DNA of 64,000 bases from assembly GCA_963855995.1 (NCBI GenBank), contig OY979724.1:11764032-11828031 (forward strand), written 5' to 3'. Positions within the stretch are counted from its first letter, which is position 1. Each line of letters starts with the position of its first letter. Under the pieces are notes generated by a model. It was given only the letters and a program-made list of their open reading frames with translations. It was not told where the DNA came from and ran no database searches. Of the stretch, positions 23,661-36,265 are shown piece after piece. The position numbers and the translations under genes were made by a program. The stretch comes from Muricea muricata. Taxonomy: Eukaryota > Cnidaria > Anthozoa > Malacalcyonacea > Plexauridae.

Positions 23661-24849
23661 CTATACTGCACCATAACTATAGAATTAAATAGTATTAGAT
23701 CAGATGGCTCACTCTCGGAATTTCCGCCCAACGTGTTCAGTACCTGCCAGTGAACTAAGTATTTTCAGTATCTGGAATGATAACATTCAGTCATTCAGAC
23801 CAGAAACAAGTGAAGTCGTAGTCTTTCACACGGCCCATGTCCATAGGTCAAATTCAGTGTCCCGAATGCAAACAGATACACGGTCTGCACGTCAGTTTCA
23901 GTGGACTGAAGTTTCAGTGGATTGAAGGGTCAGTGGTGGAGTTCCCTAGGAGGAGCTTAGAGAAATCCAATAAAAGCATTGAGAATTGCAGTGTTCAGTC
24001 TGTCAGAGCCCAGGAAATGCAATCAAATTCAAATCCATCGTGTAGCACTGATTATAATTTACAGCCATTCAATCTCAATTTAATTACAAGGACATTATGC
24101 CCCCATGATCTGCATCCCATATGATGCCATAAAGCTACACCTCTATCCTATTTTTTTTTTCATTTTCCCACAATAATATATTTTTTGTATATATAGTTAA
24201 GCTGCATAATTTAAATGCATCAGTGACTGTAGAAGATTGATAAGTGGTGGGGGGGGGGGTGATATTCACATGTTTGTCTCAGGACTATATTACTTATCCA
24301 ATTGAAAAAAAAAATTATGGTTGGTTGATACAAATATATGAAAATGCATGCACATTTCCCCCGTCCCCCATGCTTGTCAAGCGTCTGCTGTCACTGCATA
24401 CATCAGTACAATATAATAGTCTCAAATAAATAATATAATAGTGTCAAATAAACTCTGTGGTTCAATGGCTTTTAGCCCCCCCCCCCTAGCTCTACAGTCA
24501 GTAAATGATTCTTTTAGACTAGAACGCCAATTTTCACAACATATAACAACCACAATGGATGAAAATGAAAACTGAATAAAAACTAAAATAAAAATTCAAA
24601 CTAGCTATACCCTGAGCAAAATCTACAATTGCATGTATATTTAAAAAATACAGACGCCCCATCAAGTCATCTTCAATAAACTGCAATTTTCTCTGCTTCC
24701 AACTTGCCTGCCATGTACGTTTTCTTGAGAACAAAGCAAGTGTGATACGAGTAAAACTGTATATTATTGTTTAAATGTGTGTCGTAATATCTAAGACAGT
24801 CCCAGAGAGAGTGGACATGCTCTATTGGTACACCTTTTTTGATAGTAAA

Positions 24850-24907
24850 CACATTGTTGGTAATTAAACAAATTGTTGGTAATTAAACAAATTGTTGGTA
24901 AGTAAAC
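24850..24907. repeat. 19-bp tandem repeat, three copies
   Basis: ATTGTTGGTAATTAAACAA twice, then a variant. Only one degenerate unit is present at the matching place in the second segmental copy (near 52020). Confidence 0.75.
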
Positions 24908-25184
24908 ACAACTGTAGGAATTTGAATGAAATTGTGCATCGTATGTTATACTGTATAAGAGAGTGGACATGTTCCTAACATGGAAAATCCACCCACTAGT
25001 CTTTGCAGCCACTTATCTATCCATCTGTACGTATACTTTCTCTCCTGTAAATAGGTGAGCAATCCATGTTTCAAGTGATTTCTTACTTGATTGAATTTTC
25101 AAATGAAGCAGTAATGGTAGGGGCATGTCGATTTTACCAGAATGCATTGCGGTTATCAAGTAAGAAAAGAAAAAAATCAACACA

Positions 25185-25325
25185 AGTGTGAGAAAAATTT
25201 TAACACAAGTGTGAAAAAATTTCAACACAAGTGTGAAAAAATTTCATCACAAGTGTGAAAAATTTCAAGACAAACGTGAAAAAACTTAAGCACAAATGTG
25301 AAATTTCACCACAAGTGTGAAAACA
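25185..25325. repeat. Minisatellite upstream of TPR-CHAT A
   Basis: A unit of about 22-24 bp built on CACAAGTGTGAAAAAATTTCA is repeated six or seven times. The same array stands at the same place before TPR-CHAT C (52485-52625). Confidence 0.85.
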
Positions 25326-25523
25326 ACCTATTGTCTTCTGTCTGTTCTTGAAAAGACGTTCACGTGCCTTTTCAACGATTTCAGACCACCATGCCTTCTG
25401 GTAAAATCGACATCTCCCCATCTTTTTTGCTACGGTGATTTGCAAGAGGTGTTCTCTGCTTTTTTAGAGCTGAAGTAAAAGATTAAAAGGTAATTCATTG
25501 ACATCCAAACGCAAGAACAGAGA

Positions 25524-28351
25524 ATGTTGGAGACTGGTGCTGCAAACTATGACGCCTTGGATATAGCAAATGATAGTATGATTCAAGGTGACACTTATCT
25601 AAGTTCAGGGAAGTATGAAACAATTTAGTGAGCAATCAGCAATAGCAAATGTCAATTGACTCTTGGGTAGTACATATTGATCAGTCAGGAATGGCAAATA
25701 GCAATGTCAGTTTAGGCGCAGCCTATCTCAGTTTGGAAGATTATCAAAACGCAATTAAACATTACGAAGAATTTTTAGTCATAAGCACTGTCATTAACGA
25801 TCAGTCAGGAATAGCAAAAAGCAATTGCAATTTGGGCAAAATCTATCACAATTTGGGAGAATACCAAAAAGCAATTCAGCATTATGAAAAAGGTTTAGAA
25901 ATAAGCACCGCTATTGGGGATCAGTCAGGAATAGCAAATAACAATTTCAATTTGGGGAATGCCTATCTCAGCTTAGGGGGATATCAAAAAGCAATTCAGT
26001 ATTATGAAAAAGCATTAGAAATAAGCACTGCCATCGGCGATCGGTCAGGAATAGCAGATAGCAATTGCAATTTGGGTAGTGCCTATTTCAGCTTAGGGGA
26101 ATATCAAAAAGCAATTCAGTATTACAAAAAAGCATTGGAAATAAGCACTGCCATCGGCGATCGGTCAGGAGAAGCAGATAGCAATTGCAATTTGGGCAAT
26201 GCCTATTTCAGCTTAGGGGAATATCAAAAAGCAATTCAGTATTATGAAAAAGGATTGGAAATAAGCACTGCCATTGGCGATCGGTTAGGAATAGCAAATA
26301 GCAATTGCAATTTGGGCAATGTCTATCGCAACTTTGGAGAATATCAAAAAGCAATTCAGTATTATGAAAAAGGATTAGAAATAAGCACTGCCATTGGCGA
26401 TCGGTCAGGAATAGCGGATAACAATGGCAATTTGGGCAATGTCTATCTCAGCTTGGGAGAATATCAAAAAGCAATTCAGTATAATGAAAAAGCTTTAGAA
26501 CTAAGCACCGCCATTGGCAATCAGTCGGGAATAGCAAGGAGCAATGACAATTTGGGCAATGTCTATCGCAGCTTGGGAGAATACAAAAAAGCAATTCAGT
26601 ATTATGAAAAAAGTTTAGAATTAAGCACCGCCATTGGAGATCAGAGAGTAATAGCAACTACCAATGGCAATTTGGGCAATGCTTATCTCAGCTTGGGAGA
26701 ATATCAAAAAGCAATTCAGTATTATGAAAAAGGTTTAAAAATAAGCACCGCCACAGGGGATCAGTCAGCAATAGCAAGTAAGAATAGCAATTTAGGCAAT
26801 GCGTATCTTTATTTAGGAGAATATAAAGACGCGTGGTCGCATCTAGAGGACGCAATTCGACACTTCGATAAAATCTTTTTAAAGTTTGTTCCGGATCGAC
26901 ATAAACTGTCCTTTATAACACAGTATTTTACAACTTATCGTCTTTTAATGACTTGTTTTCTTTCTTTGAAACGGGACAAGTCGGCGTTGTTGGTCATTGA
27001 CCTTGGTAAAGCTGAGGAGCTGCATTTCCGCATTGAAAGAAGTAAAAATCGTGCATACGCGGAAATGAAAGATTTCTCAGTTACGACATGGAATAGAATC
27101 AGAGCCTCCGAGGAGGAAATAGAAATCCACGAAATTCAACAAATTCTGCACACGGAGCAAAATGATACTTCGATATTAGTATTTGCCTTTGACAACAAAG
27201 GGTTTCTAAATATCTGTGTATTAAACGAAGGTTTTGTCTTTAGAATGGTTGATGCTCCAAGCGAAGCAATGCTTTTGCTGTTGATAGAACTTTTTGAAAT
27301 GGTAAATGTTAACGTCGATCGTAATTCTTCGTTTCAAGAAAATACCTACAATCAGGTTAATGATCCCTTAGGTATCTGAAGTCGAAAACCACAACCTATA
27401 GACGGGGTTGGAAAAAATTCTAAATCTAATAGTTGTGGTCGTCAGGAAATTTTAGAAAAATTGTTTCAACTCGTGATTGATCCCGTAAAGAATTCCCTAA
27501 AAGGTAACAAGCTTATCATTGTACCTGATCAATTCTTGTTTTTTGCTCCGTTTTCTGCTTTGGTTGATGCAAACGGCTGCTTTCTCTCTTCTAAATACAG
27601 CATTCAAATTACACCTTCTTTGCATACCTTGAAGGCTAGTATGCAACGAGAACCTGACCCAAACATTGGGTTTGCATTGTTTGTTGGTAATCCAAGTGTT
27701 AAAAAAGTTTGTTTTAACGGAGAACAGTATAATTCTCTACCTGGAGCCGCTGAAGAGGTAAAATATCTTGCAAATCTTTTCCAAGCTACTGCTTTATTGG
27801 GACGTGCGGCGAGAAAACAAGTAGTTCTGGAACTTCTCAGTAAGGCTAGTATAATCCATATAGCTGCCCATGGAGAACCAAAAAGAGGTGAAATAATACT
27901 TGCCCCGAACAAATCTCATGACCAGTCACCAGAATCATTCCTTCTGAGACAGGAGGATATTACAAGTATTTCAGTGCAAGCTCGCTTGGTAGTTTTGTGT
28001 TGTTGTTTTACCGGACAAGGTGAAGTTTCTTCAGAAGGTGTCGTAGGTATAGCTCGATCATTTCTTGCCGCAGGAGCTCGCTCTGTGCTTGCCACTCTAT
28101 GGCCTATTAATGACGCGGCCACAGTAGAGTTGATGAAAAAGTTCTACGACAAACTCTTCCAGGAAACTCCAGTTTGTGAAGCTTTAAAAAGGGCAAAGAA
28201 CTTCTTCCACGAAAAACCAATTAGAGTTTGGGCTCCATTTACTATCTGTGGAGAAGATGTGAAATTTGAAAAACACGAGATTGAAGAAATCAAGAAAAAA
28301 TCTCGTGAATATTTCACTGGTTTCGTTGTACCACATGAACGTTACCCATGA
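25524..28351 (+). pseudogene. TPR-CHAT protein A, disrupted copy
   Basis: Relative of the intact gene at 52799. Aligned with it, copy A has lost the matching ATG, has a one-base deletion, lacks about 41 nt after 25615 and about 71 nt near 25678, and has TGA for a Trp codon near 25657. Then 25649-27379 stays open through about ten 40-residue TPR units. TGA at 27377-27379 (ATC TGA AGT, where copy C has ATC TCG AGT) separates this from an open CHAT half in the same frame to 28351. The CHAT half keeps the His of HIAAHG (27869-27871) and the Cys of LCCCFTG (28004-28006). It is most likely a recent pseudogene. Translation of the separate halves, or readthrough, is possible but not shown. Confidence 0.8.
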
Positions 28352-29376
28352 ACATTTCCCATGCACCACCGGTGCATATCGTTATAGCCATTGTATGCAT
28401 CTAGACTGTGTAGATTTATCATTCTCTGAATTAATAGCATCATTGTTAGAATAGTATAAAATAGCAATATTCATCATCAATGATCACAATACATCATTGT
28501 TAGAATAGTATAAAATAGTAATAGGTTGAATAAGAGAATATTCTAACACAGCATGCCATTGTCTGTGTTGCAGTTGTGCTGCATGTAAGTCATTTTAAGT
28601 GATAAGATACTTCAATGATTCATAGTTGTGGAGGTGAAACTATAAGCGACTTTCATTAAAGTTCTTCGAAAAATGCAGTGCAAAACTATCGGGAGTTTAA
28701 GTTGTTAGAAAGTGTGTAGTTAGTCATGTTGTCCGTTGATAAGTGCTACATTAGATCTGCCGAATGCGCAAGAAGGGAGGAGATACTGAATGTATAGTTC
28801 ACTCTTTTGTCAGTTTTTGTCCACTGTTAATCGAAAAATCAGATTCTTATTGCAGTTGCACACATTACCAAATTTGTTCTCAAACAAGAGGAAAAAAAAT
28901 AGAAAATATAATTCTGGCAAGTAAATCCTGGAGTTTAGGTAAGCTTGAAATAGTTTTTGTCATTCAATTTAATAATTTGAATCACAGACATGCTTGCAGG
29001 CTCAAAAAAATGAAGCGATTTCGTTAACGTGATTAATTTTGCAATGAGTTTAAGTTACGTTTTCAAGCTGCGATTTTGATTCTGGCGTATGGAATAATAT
29101 ACAATATTCGCAATCACTCGTGACATTACGAATCGCAACTAGGTTTCAACACTGACGTCAGCTAGTGTTTTATCCATTTCTTTAACTATCCATGGTGCTA
29201 ACACCAGAATTCAAGTTTATTTAGTTTTGTGGTGAAATCTGAAATGCCATCACTTTATATGCGTCTGCATTAAATTGCATACGCCAGAATGCGAATCGTA
29301 TTCGACAAACGCAGTGTAAACATACAGCTGCCTTAAATACGTTCCCCGTATGTTTGCATGGTGAATATCAAATTTA

Positions 29377-29524
29377 AATATAATTTTGGGGAAACAAACA
29401 TTACAATTTATAATCGCAAAGCTTTCGATCCGTAAGCTCGAATCTTTATCATTGTTAACAATAATGCATTATCAAAAGCTTTGCGATAGTAAATTTACGT
29501 GGTGTTTCCACAAAATTATATTTT
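29377..29524. mobile_element. MITE family M1, copy 2
   Basis: Inverted AAATATAATTTT ends and inner GCAAAGCTTT pair, as at 2082-2254. The matching copy at 58361-58513 was duplicated with the segment. Confidence 0.7.
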
Positions 29525-29837
29525 AAGCTGCCTTTAAGTTTCAGTGAATCCCTAAGCGTGGGAACTCAGACAGATATTTTCAGATATATTGCCTACACAG
29601 TTTTAGCTGCAGAAAATTACCAAAATCATTGGCGAAATAAAACGACTTTCAGACCGAATTATTACCAGTTTTAAGAAAACTTTTTCAAATATAAAATTTT
29701 CAAAATTTTTGAAGAAAAGCAAAAGACCATTGAAAAATATATGGCTTAAATATGTGCGATATCCAGCTCTCAGCCAGCATCTATTCTGTTTTCGTTTCAC
29801 TTAATGTTGTAAATTCTATTCTAATTGAATGCTTTAA

Positions 29838-30205
29838 GGGGCTGTGTCAGGCTACTTTTTACCAAAAATGTCCTGCATTAAAAAAACTGGTGTGAAATGT
29901 GAAATCTGCAACAATATATGGGTAGTATTAACTATTATAAGTATATTATAGGCTTCAACATTCAATGTTGGGCAATATGTTATAAAAATTTGACCAAAAC
30001 TTGAAAAGCTGTTTGCCAACAACTTTTTATAAGATGACAAATACCATCCAACTCAGTCCTTGACTAATCATGACCATGCGTATTTCTGTACAATTATTTT
30101 GTATTTGTTATCGATTTAATTTGGGCTTGCAGCTATTATTTTTGAGAGTTTATTGCAAAATTTGCAGGTGTATGAGAATTACTCAAAATGGCCTGACACT
30201 GCCTC
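29838..30205. mobile_element. TTAA-flanked inverted-repeat element, copy 1
   Basis: The ends GGGGCTGTGTC and GACACTGCCTC are inverted and flanked by TTAA on both sides. The copy at 58830-59197 has perfect GGGGCAGTGTC ends. TTAA is the piggyBac target, but the end sequence is not the usual piggyBac CCC, so the class is uncertain. Confidence 0.55.
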
Positions 30206-31294
30206 TTAAAATGTGTCATTTATAAGGAAGCTAATGTTGTTCTAATATCAATATGATACGGTTAACGAATGATAGAGTATTTGCTGGCTGCTAAAACTTT
30301 GCTGGTGGAAACAACGTTGCAGAAAACCTAGTGGAAATTTGTGTGAACTTTGATAACGCTTCTTCATGTAAAATTACTTAAATTCATTTTTCTTGCAACA
30401 AGCTTAACCGTCGACGTGTTTACTGGATTAAAGTCCTGACAAAAAAAATCAATTATAATATATGTGCATTTAAACTTCGCTCTCAAAAGTTGCCATATAT
30501 TTGATTTAACGCCGCTAACGTCGTTTCCTTTTTGGACATTTCTAAAATTTGCAGTCGCTCACAATGGTATTAATATCAGACACTATAGCCTAGAATTACA
30601 AACAACCTGAAGAAAGTTTATGCAAACTTTACTAACGAAAGACGATATTCAGAAACGCTTTCAAAGGAGATGTTAATAATAAAGGAGGAACGCTTTTAGT
30701 TAAAAACGAAAAATTATTTGGTTGGAATACGATAAAATTATCTTCTTAATTATCTTATTTCATTTTTTGTACAAGTTTGTATAGACTTTTAATTTGTTAC
30801 TGCTAATACAACAATCGCATTAAGGTATGTAACACATACAGTCCAGTATTTAAGTGACTGAGAAATGAAAGCATTGAACAACATTTTGTAACGTGCGTGG
30901 TGGAAGATTGACGATGGAAGAAAATAGATGGAGCAAGCATTACGATCAAAAGATAAGATCACTATCTTGAAATGGAAACAGAACTCACTTGAAAACTTTC
31001 AACACGGACAGCAGACATATGATGTTGATGCTCAGTGTTTTCTCGTGTACTTTGGGAAAAGTAACGTTAAATTTCACAAACTAGTGTGAAACGTTGAGAT
31101 GGAACATTGATGAAACTATTATGACTTTAAAGAAATATCATAACGGGAATTTCAACACTGCGCTCCTTTCTGATCCTTGACAAAAGAACGACGGTAGTTA
31201 TTCCTATGTTACCTGAGTGAATAAAGAAATGAAGAGTATAAATGAATCGCTGATTTATCGTGGAAAACTCAATATCCTAAGATTTCAGCTGATT

Positions 31295-31890
31295 ATTTCC
31301 ACGAAAGATATATATTCCGCGTCTTGCCTTCTTGTTCTTATATCGAAAGAACTTCAAATTCAAAAGAGCAAAGAAACTTGACGGACCAAGAATTCTTGTG
31401 TTCAGTCGAACATCAAAAGAGTGAATACTAATAACTGAAACATTTGCTCGAGGAAGTTTAAAGAAAGTTATAAAGTTTTACGGAAGAAAATGCAAATGTT
31501 TATTTTATTCAAACAACGACATGCAGTAACGGTATAATACTGGTGATCTGTGACATCATGCAACTGGTTAATCCATCAAATGGTTATGCTGAAAATAAAA
31601 GATATCTATCCCGCGTCCTGCCTTCTTGTTCGCCAAGGACTGCAGTTATATCGAGAGAAATTCAAATTCAAAAGAGCAAAGAAACTTGACGGAACAAGAA
31701 TTCTTGTGTTCAGTCGAACAACAAATGACTGAATACTAATAACTGAAACATTTGTTCGAGAAACTTTAGAGAAAGTTATAAAGTTTTACGAAGGAAAATG
31801 CAAATGTTTACTTTGTTCAAACAATGACATGCAGTAACGGAATATTACTGGTGATTTGTGACATCATGCAACTGGTTAATCCATCAAATG
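31295..31890. repeat. Tandem duplication of about 290 bp
   Basis: 31295-31582 and 31592-31890 share CTTGCCTTCTTGTTC-like, TTCAAATTCAAAAGAGCAAA and GTGACATCATGCAACTGGTT blocks in the same order. A more eroded pair is at 60305-60720. Confidence 0.75.
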
Positions 31891-33267
31891 CTCAAAATAA
31901 AACACTTATTACTGGTGTCGCAGCCACTATCTTAATGGTTCACTTTATGTAACGTTGAACTTATACATCCTGGTCGTAAAAACATGGGAAAGAATCCACA
32001 GTTAACTCTTGTTGTCATGCTTTTCAAAATATTTTGAATGATCAGCTGAGATGAAAATGATCATGGACATGATGACTAAGGCTATGTACATTCGGAAAGG
32101 GCGCAGCTGTCGTGTTGGATGTTTTACACGCTGAAAGTTAAAATCTGTTAACAGAAACTCAAAATTGAAGAAACACCACGAAAAGGATTGTGACAGTCTA
32201 CAAGTTAGTCCACGCACGTTGCTCGCAATGTTGATAACGTTCGGTAACTAAGAACCTTTTAAGTAAAAATCTTCTTTCTAAATATAACCAATTAGTTTTA
32301 GAAAACTATTGTGATAGTGTCTGATATTATTCACAATTCCATTGTTGCAATTAGTGGAGTAATACTAGTATGCTATTGCAAACGCTAAAATTTGATTGGC
32401 TACTCTACTCGCTATCTATTGCTCATAGATAGCGAGTATAGCAAAACAATCATTTTCCTGCTGCAAAATGGTTTAAACTCAACTCTCTGCTGTGGAATAT
32501 TTTGTTTGATCTGTGATTAGGATCACAACAGTTAGATTACTAACACTCGATTTTGGTTCCGCTTTGTAATCTAATTGTTAATTTGTGTCGGAGGTGTGGG
32601 AAAGTGACAGAGGTGTACAAGCTTGTGCAGATATTGCAGCATAAAAAATAATTTTAAAGTTTTGTGTCATTATTAAAGTAATTTTTGCATGTTTAAATAT
32701 AAATGCTTGCAAAAATAAGATACGTTTATATAGTCGTAACTCGGCTTACATGCCTCTAACATTCTGACGCCTCTCAAAGAATTTATTATTATTAAAAGAC
32801 AAAAAACAGTTCAAATTGTGATAGTTACTTAGTTTATTTATTTACGAGAACACTTTGAAGTTCAGCATCTATTGCTGGGTTTTTTAATGTTAGAGTGTTT
32901 GAATGAAAAGTAATTTGTGGACATCAAAATTTGTGGACAAAAACTCCTGTATAATGGTATATATCATTCATAGAATTTTGCATGCATTAATTTTGTTCAA
33001 TACATTAATGTATATGATTTATTATTTGTTAAAATATATTGTTAAACTCTAAAGATGGCTACTTTCTTTATTATTTCTTATATCTGTATCTTGTGTGGTG
33101 TTTCTGCACTGAGACAAATTGCTTAGACAAAATCTGAGCATGAAATATGAATGGATTCAAATGGGAACAAATAGATAACATGCGTTCACTTAGTTATTGC
33201 ACAGGAGGCCTCGAAAATCATTACCACTATAACAGTAGTGTACCCAGCCCGAGAATTCTATAGTCCT

Positions 33268-33505
33268 GGGGCGGGTTGTATGAAAGATGGATAGCGCTAT
33301 CCACTGGGTAGAGATTTTTTCAACTGTCGCAGAAAGGCATAAAAAAGCAACGACACCAGGGATATTAAACTCACAAGAGATGAAAGTGACTTCAACTCGA
33401 AAATGCTGAACTTTAATATGAGTTTTACCAGTTACTGAGCATGTTCAGAAAGTTTTAAGAAAATCATTATCCGGTGGAAAGCGCTATTCACATTTCGTAC
33501 AACCG
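33268..33505. repeat. Dispersed repeat family R3, copy 2
   Basis: Resembles 4955-5150. GGTTGTA with a GATAGCGC palindrome on the left and GCGCTATxCACAT with GTACAACC on the right suggest inverted ends. Matching copy at 62110-62350. Confidence 0.6.
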
Positions 33506-33987
33506 AGCACAGTTATGCAAATTATCATCATTCATCTCTTGAGATTGATTGTTTTCACAGTCAATGAAGATGGAAATATTTGCATCGTCAGGCTGGCTGC
33601 GCTACTGGGCACTAACATTCTCTGTCACCAAATACTGTCTGGAATAAGCATGCTTTTTTTAATTATAACCTGGTTGCCCTTTCGAGCGTTTGTTTATTAC
33701 CTCTATATGATGTGGAAACCACGCAGTTTTGAACTGTTATCTGTTATCTAATGTGATCTTACATATGCCTTTTGATAGTAAGTGATGTCATGCTTTCAAT
33801 AATTCAGGTGGAGAAAATGCATAATAAAGCAAATTTGAGGTAAAGCAATACTGTTATGAACATTGTCCTGTCCCTATTTTATTAAACGTCTTCGCGCAAA
33901 TGCTGAAACTGACTTTGAAACGATAATCGAAGTGAGGATATAAATTTCTATTTGCTTTAGCAAGGATGAAATAAATGATCTGCTTTA

Positions 33988-34303
33988 GGGGCTGATTATA
34001 TGGTCCCGCTTACCCGGGATTAAGTGAAGCGTAAAATGATCTTGAGGTATTGAAAAATGTCATTTTATGAAATGAAACGACCAAAGTTCGAATGCTTTCA
34101 GCATTGATCAATACAAAGATAGATTTAACAAAAATTAATGCGATATACACCATTTTGTTTACTTCATATTTCGGCAAAACGAAAATCTCAAGCAATCAAG
34201 GATTAAGCATTTTTTACAACGTAAACTATGACTTATTTCAATACCTCAAAATCATGTTACGCTTCACGTAATCCCGGGTAAGCGGGATCATATAATCAAC
34301 CCC
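33988..34303. mobile_element. MITE with TTA target-site duplication and a preserved empty site
   Basis: 316 bp with inverted ends of about 44 bp (GGGGCTGATTATATGGTCCC and its complement), flanked by TTA (33985-33987 and 34304-34306). The matching place in the second segmental copy (near 62826) has one TTA and no insert. A TTA duplication points to the PIF/Harbinger superfamily. Confidence 0.85.
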
Positions 34304-34748
34304 TTAGAACTACATAACAATCTAGTATTTTTTTATTTTTAACCCGTCTCTCGGGCGAATGCTGCTCGTCTGCACCGTGGTTGGTGCCCATGCACATTAG
34401 GATCGATAAAAATAATATTATTTTGTGTTTTACCACAAAGATGCCGACGTGCAAGTGAAGAAACAAAATTATTAAAGTCCGCTCCCCACTAGCGACATAA
34501 GCACAAGCTAAAACAAAAGACAAAACAAAGAAATGCAGTGAAGTGTGTGAAATGAGCATCGACTGAAGCACAAGCACTACGAGCATGAGCATGAAAATTC
34601 TTCCTGTTTTGGCTTCATAAACCTCTGAGGAAAAGTTATCCTTTGTTATGTTGCTTACGCTTATATACGTCGCTAGTGACGAGCAGGCTTAAATCAAGAA
34701 GACAGATAAAAAATAAAAGCATATGTTGTTATAAACAGCTACACTAAC

Positions 34749-34883
34749 CTTCGTGCCGTAAGGTGGCATGTTTAACAGGAATAACGAGCTGTCGTTGGGT
34801 ATACGTTAATCTTCTTCTCTGACAGAATGACTTTTCAAGTACATAACATGATGAACATCTGAGTTTCTTTCCATTCCCATCCG
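34749..34883 (-). pseudogene. RRP7A: RRP7A-like exon, disrupted copy
   Basis: 135 nt with acceptor and donor. The translation resembles the start of ribosomal RNA-processing protein 7 (HHVMYLKSHSV ... LFLLNMPPYGTK), but AAA of the sister exon at 63261-63395 is TAA here (plus-strand 34806-34808). No other RRP7A exon was found nearby on this strand. Confidence 0.65.
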
Positions 34884-35837
34884 CTAAGTTGGAAATATTT
34901 TACAGATCAATATTCATGTTTTAGACACGACTTATTCTTGATAAATAATCACGTAACTTCGCACAATAGGCAAACATTTTGCTGAGCGAAGTCGTTTAGT
35001 CAACGTTAAAAAACGTCAATTATTCTTCCTCAAAAAGTGTAAAGAATGTAAAAATATTCGTGTTTGCAAGGCATGAAGGGCAGTGGAATTTTAAGAACAA
35101 TGAAAAGATAATACAACATTTTGGTCGTTGAATTGAGACTGGTTTCAACAATTGTTTGGCTAACTTCTACCAGGACTTCCACAGTTTAAAGGAAATTTCG
35201 TTCAAAATTATAATCACTGTAGCGGGGGCAATATTAACCCTTTATATTATACACTAGAATCTTTTTAAAAGTTCTTTGTCTTTCTTTTGGTCAACCCCCT
35301 GTCAAGGCAGGCGCATAAAACTCGATTTACAACTCATTCCGGATTGAGTTCATTCCATTTTTCATTCCGGGCGGACACTTGATCCGGAATGAAATGCTGT
35401 CCTGGAATCATGTATGCATATATACGTGGATGGAGATTTCGCTCTGGAATGAGACTCGGAATGAAATTGACGTCTATTACAGTCAAAATTAAAGATTGTT
35501 TGCAAAATGGGGAGTTTCATTAACGTACTAAATGTGTATATGCTAAAATTAGTGCATGACCTTATTTCATATAGTCATGTTCAATCACGATATTTCTTTA
35601 AATGTTTATGGATTAGTTTATGAAGTTTCATTGCCGGTGACGGCGGATATTCGACGAGTTATGTTTTGTCTTACAAATATCTGGAGTGGGATTCATATAC
35701 AAATGTTAAAATTCAAGACGGGAACAGTTGAGAAAAATTTATCATCAACTATAGGTCGTACTTTTACTTACGGGCAGCGTTTATTCTGAATTTTGTAACA
35801 TAGACTATTAATCTATTGTTTAATTCCAATTCGTAAT

Positions 35838-36265
35838 CAGGGGCGTAGGAAGGTGGGGGGGGGGGGCACGTCCCCCCCCCAACTTTTAAAGTGATGAGAC
35901 CAAGTGCACTTTTTAAAAGGAAACTGCCCTTTTTGCATGGCTAACAATAACATTGGTATGCCCTTCTGAAAGATACGAGATTGTGACTGAATGATTGTTG
36001 GTAAAACATTTTGTAAGGTCCCCATATTTCACTACAATTCACTACATTTAAGGCTTTTAGATGGGGTTTTCTTGCCCCTTGCGATAGTCACATTAATACG
36101 AATAGATGCATGAATTGCAGATAATCACTATTTAACAATTTCAAAGACAATTGCGTTGTATAGCCACCGTAAATGAATTTACTTGAAGGTGCTCTTTTTT
36201 ATGAAAAAGCGCCCCTGAAAGCCAGAGCCCCCCCCCCAACTTTTAACTTGCTTCTTACGCCCCTG
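35838..36265. mobile_element. Non-autonomous hAT element with 8-bp target-site duplication
   Basis: 428 bp beginning CAGGGGCGTAGGAAG and ending CTTCTTACGCCCCTG, flanked by TTCGTAAT on both sides (35830-35837 and 36266-36273). The subterminal sequence is poly-G or poly-C. No transposase is encoded. Confidence 0.88.

Larger units (their letters stand above)
21713..24795. other. Gene-poor, repeat-rich spacer
   Basis: No gene is recognised. It holds a poly-C then AC-rich tract at 22181-22209, other runs of eight or more C or G (near 21998, 22137, 22974, 23396, 24248 and 24476), a hAT-like MITE and an R1 repeat (listed separately). A segment at 22815-22920 resembles the block at 46857-46950. A 95-codon plus-strand frame at 23837-24124 includes CPECKQIHGL, reminiscent of a zinc-binding motif, but is too short to name. 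Confidence 0.5.
28352..34748. other. Downstream flank of TPR-CHAT A, no gene recognised
   Basis: AT-rich sequence matching 57332-63260. It contains an M1 MITE, a TTAA-flanked element, a tandem duplication of about 290 bp, an R3 repeat, a perfect 13-bp hairpin around 32395-32425 and a TTA-flanked MITE. A 78-codon frame (33515-33751) persists in the other copy, but three of its four base changes alter amino acids, so it shows no sign of constraint. Confidence 0.6.
24796..35530. repeat. Segmental duplication, copy 1 (carries TPR-CHAT A)
   Basis: Colinear with 51957-64000 from a shared GCCAGAGAGAGTGGACATGC-like start through the TPR-CHAT gene and the downstream repeats to at least a shared GGAATGAGACTCGGAATGAA near 35455. 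The right border cannot be set because the second copy reaches the window edge. In the CHAT part I counted about 15 differences in roughly 870 bp by eye. The flanks differ mainly by small indels and one MITE. Confidence 0.85.

Noticed and set aside
32002-32217. 71-codon minus-strand frame shared with 60829-61044
   Set aside because: Also explained by duplication; no splice context and no recognised homology.
33515-33751. 78-codon hydrophobic frame also present at 62357-62593
   Set aside because: Conservation is explained by the recent duplication, and three of four base changes alter amino acids, so there is no sign of selection.
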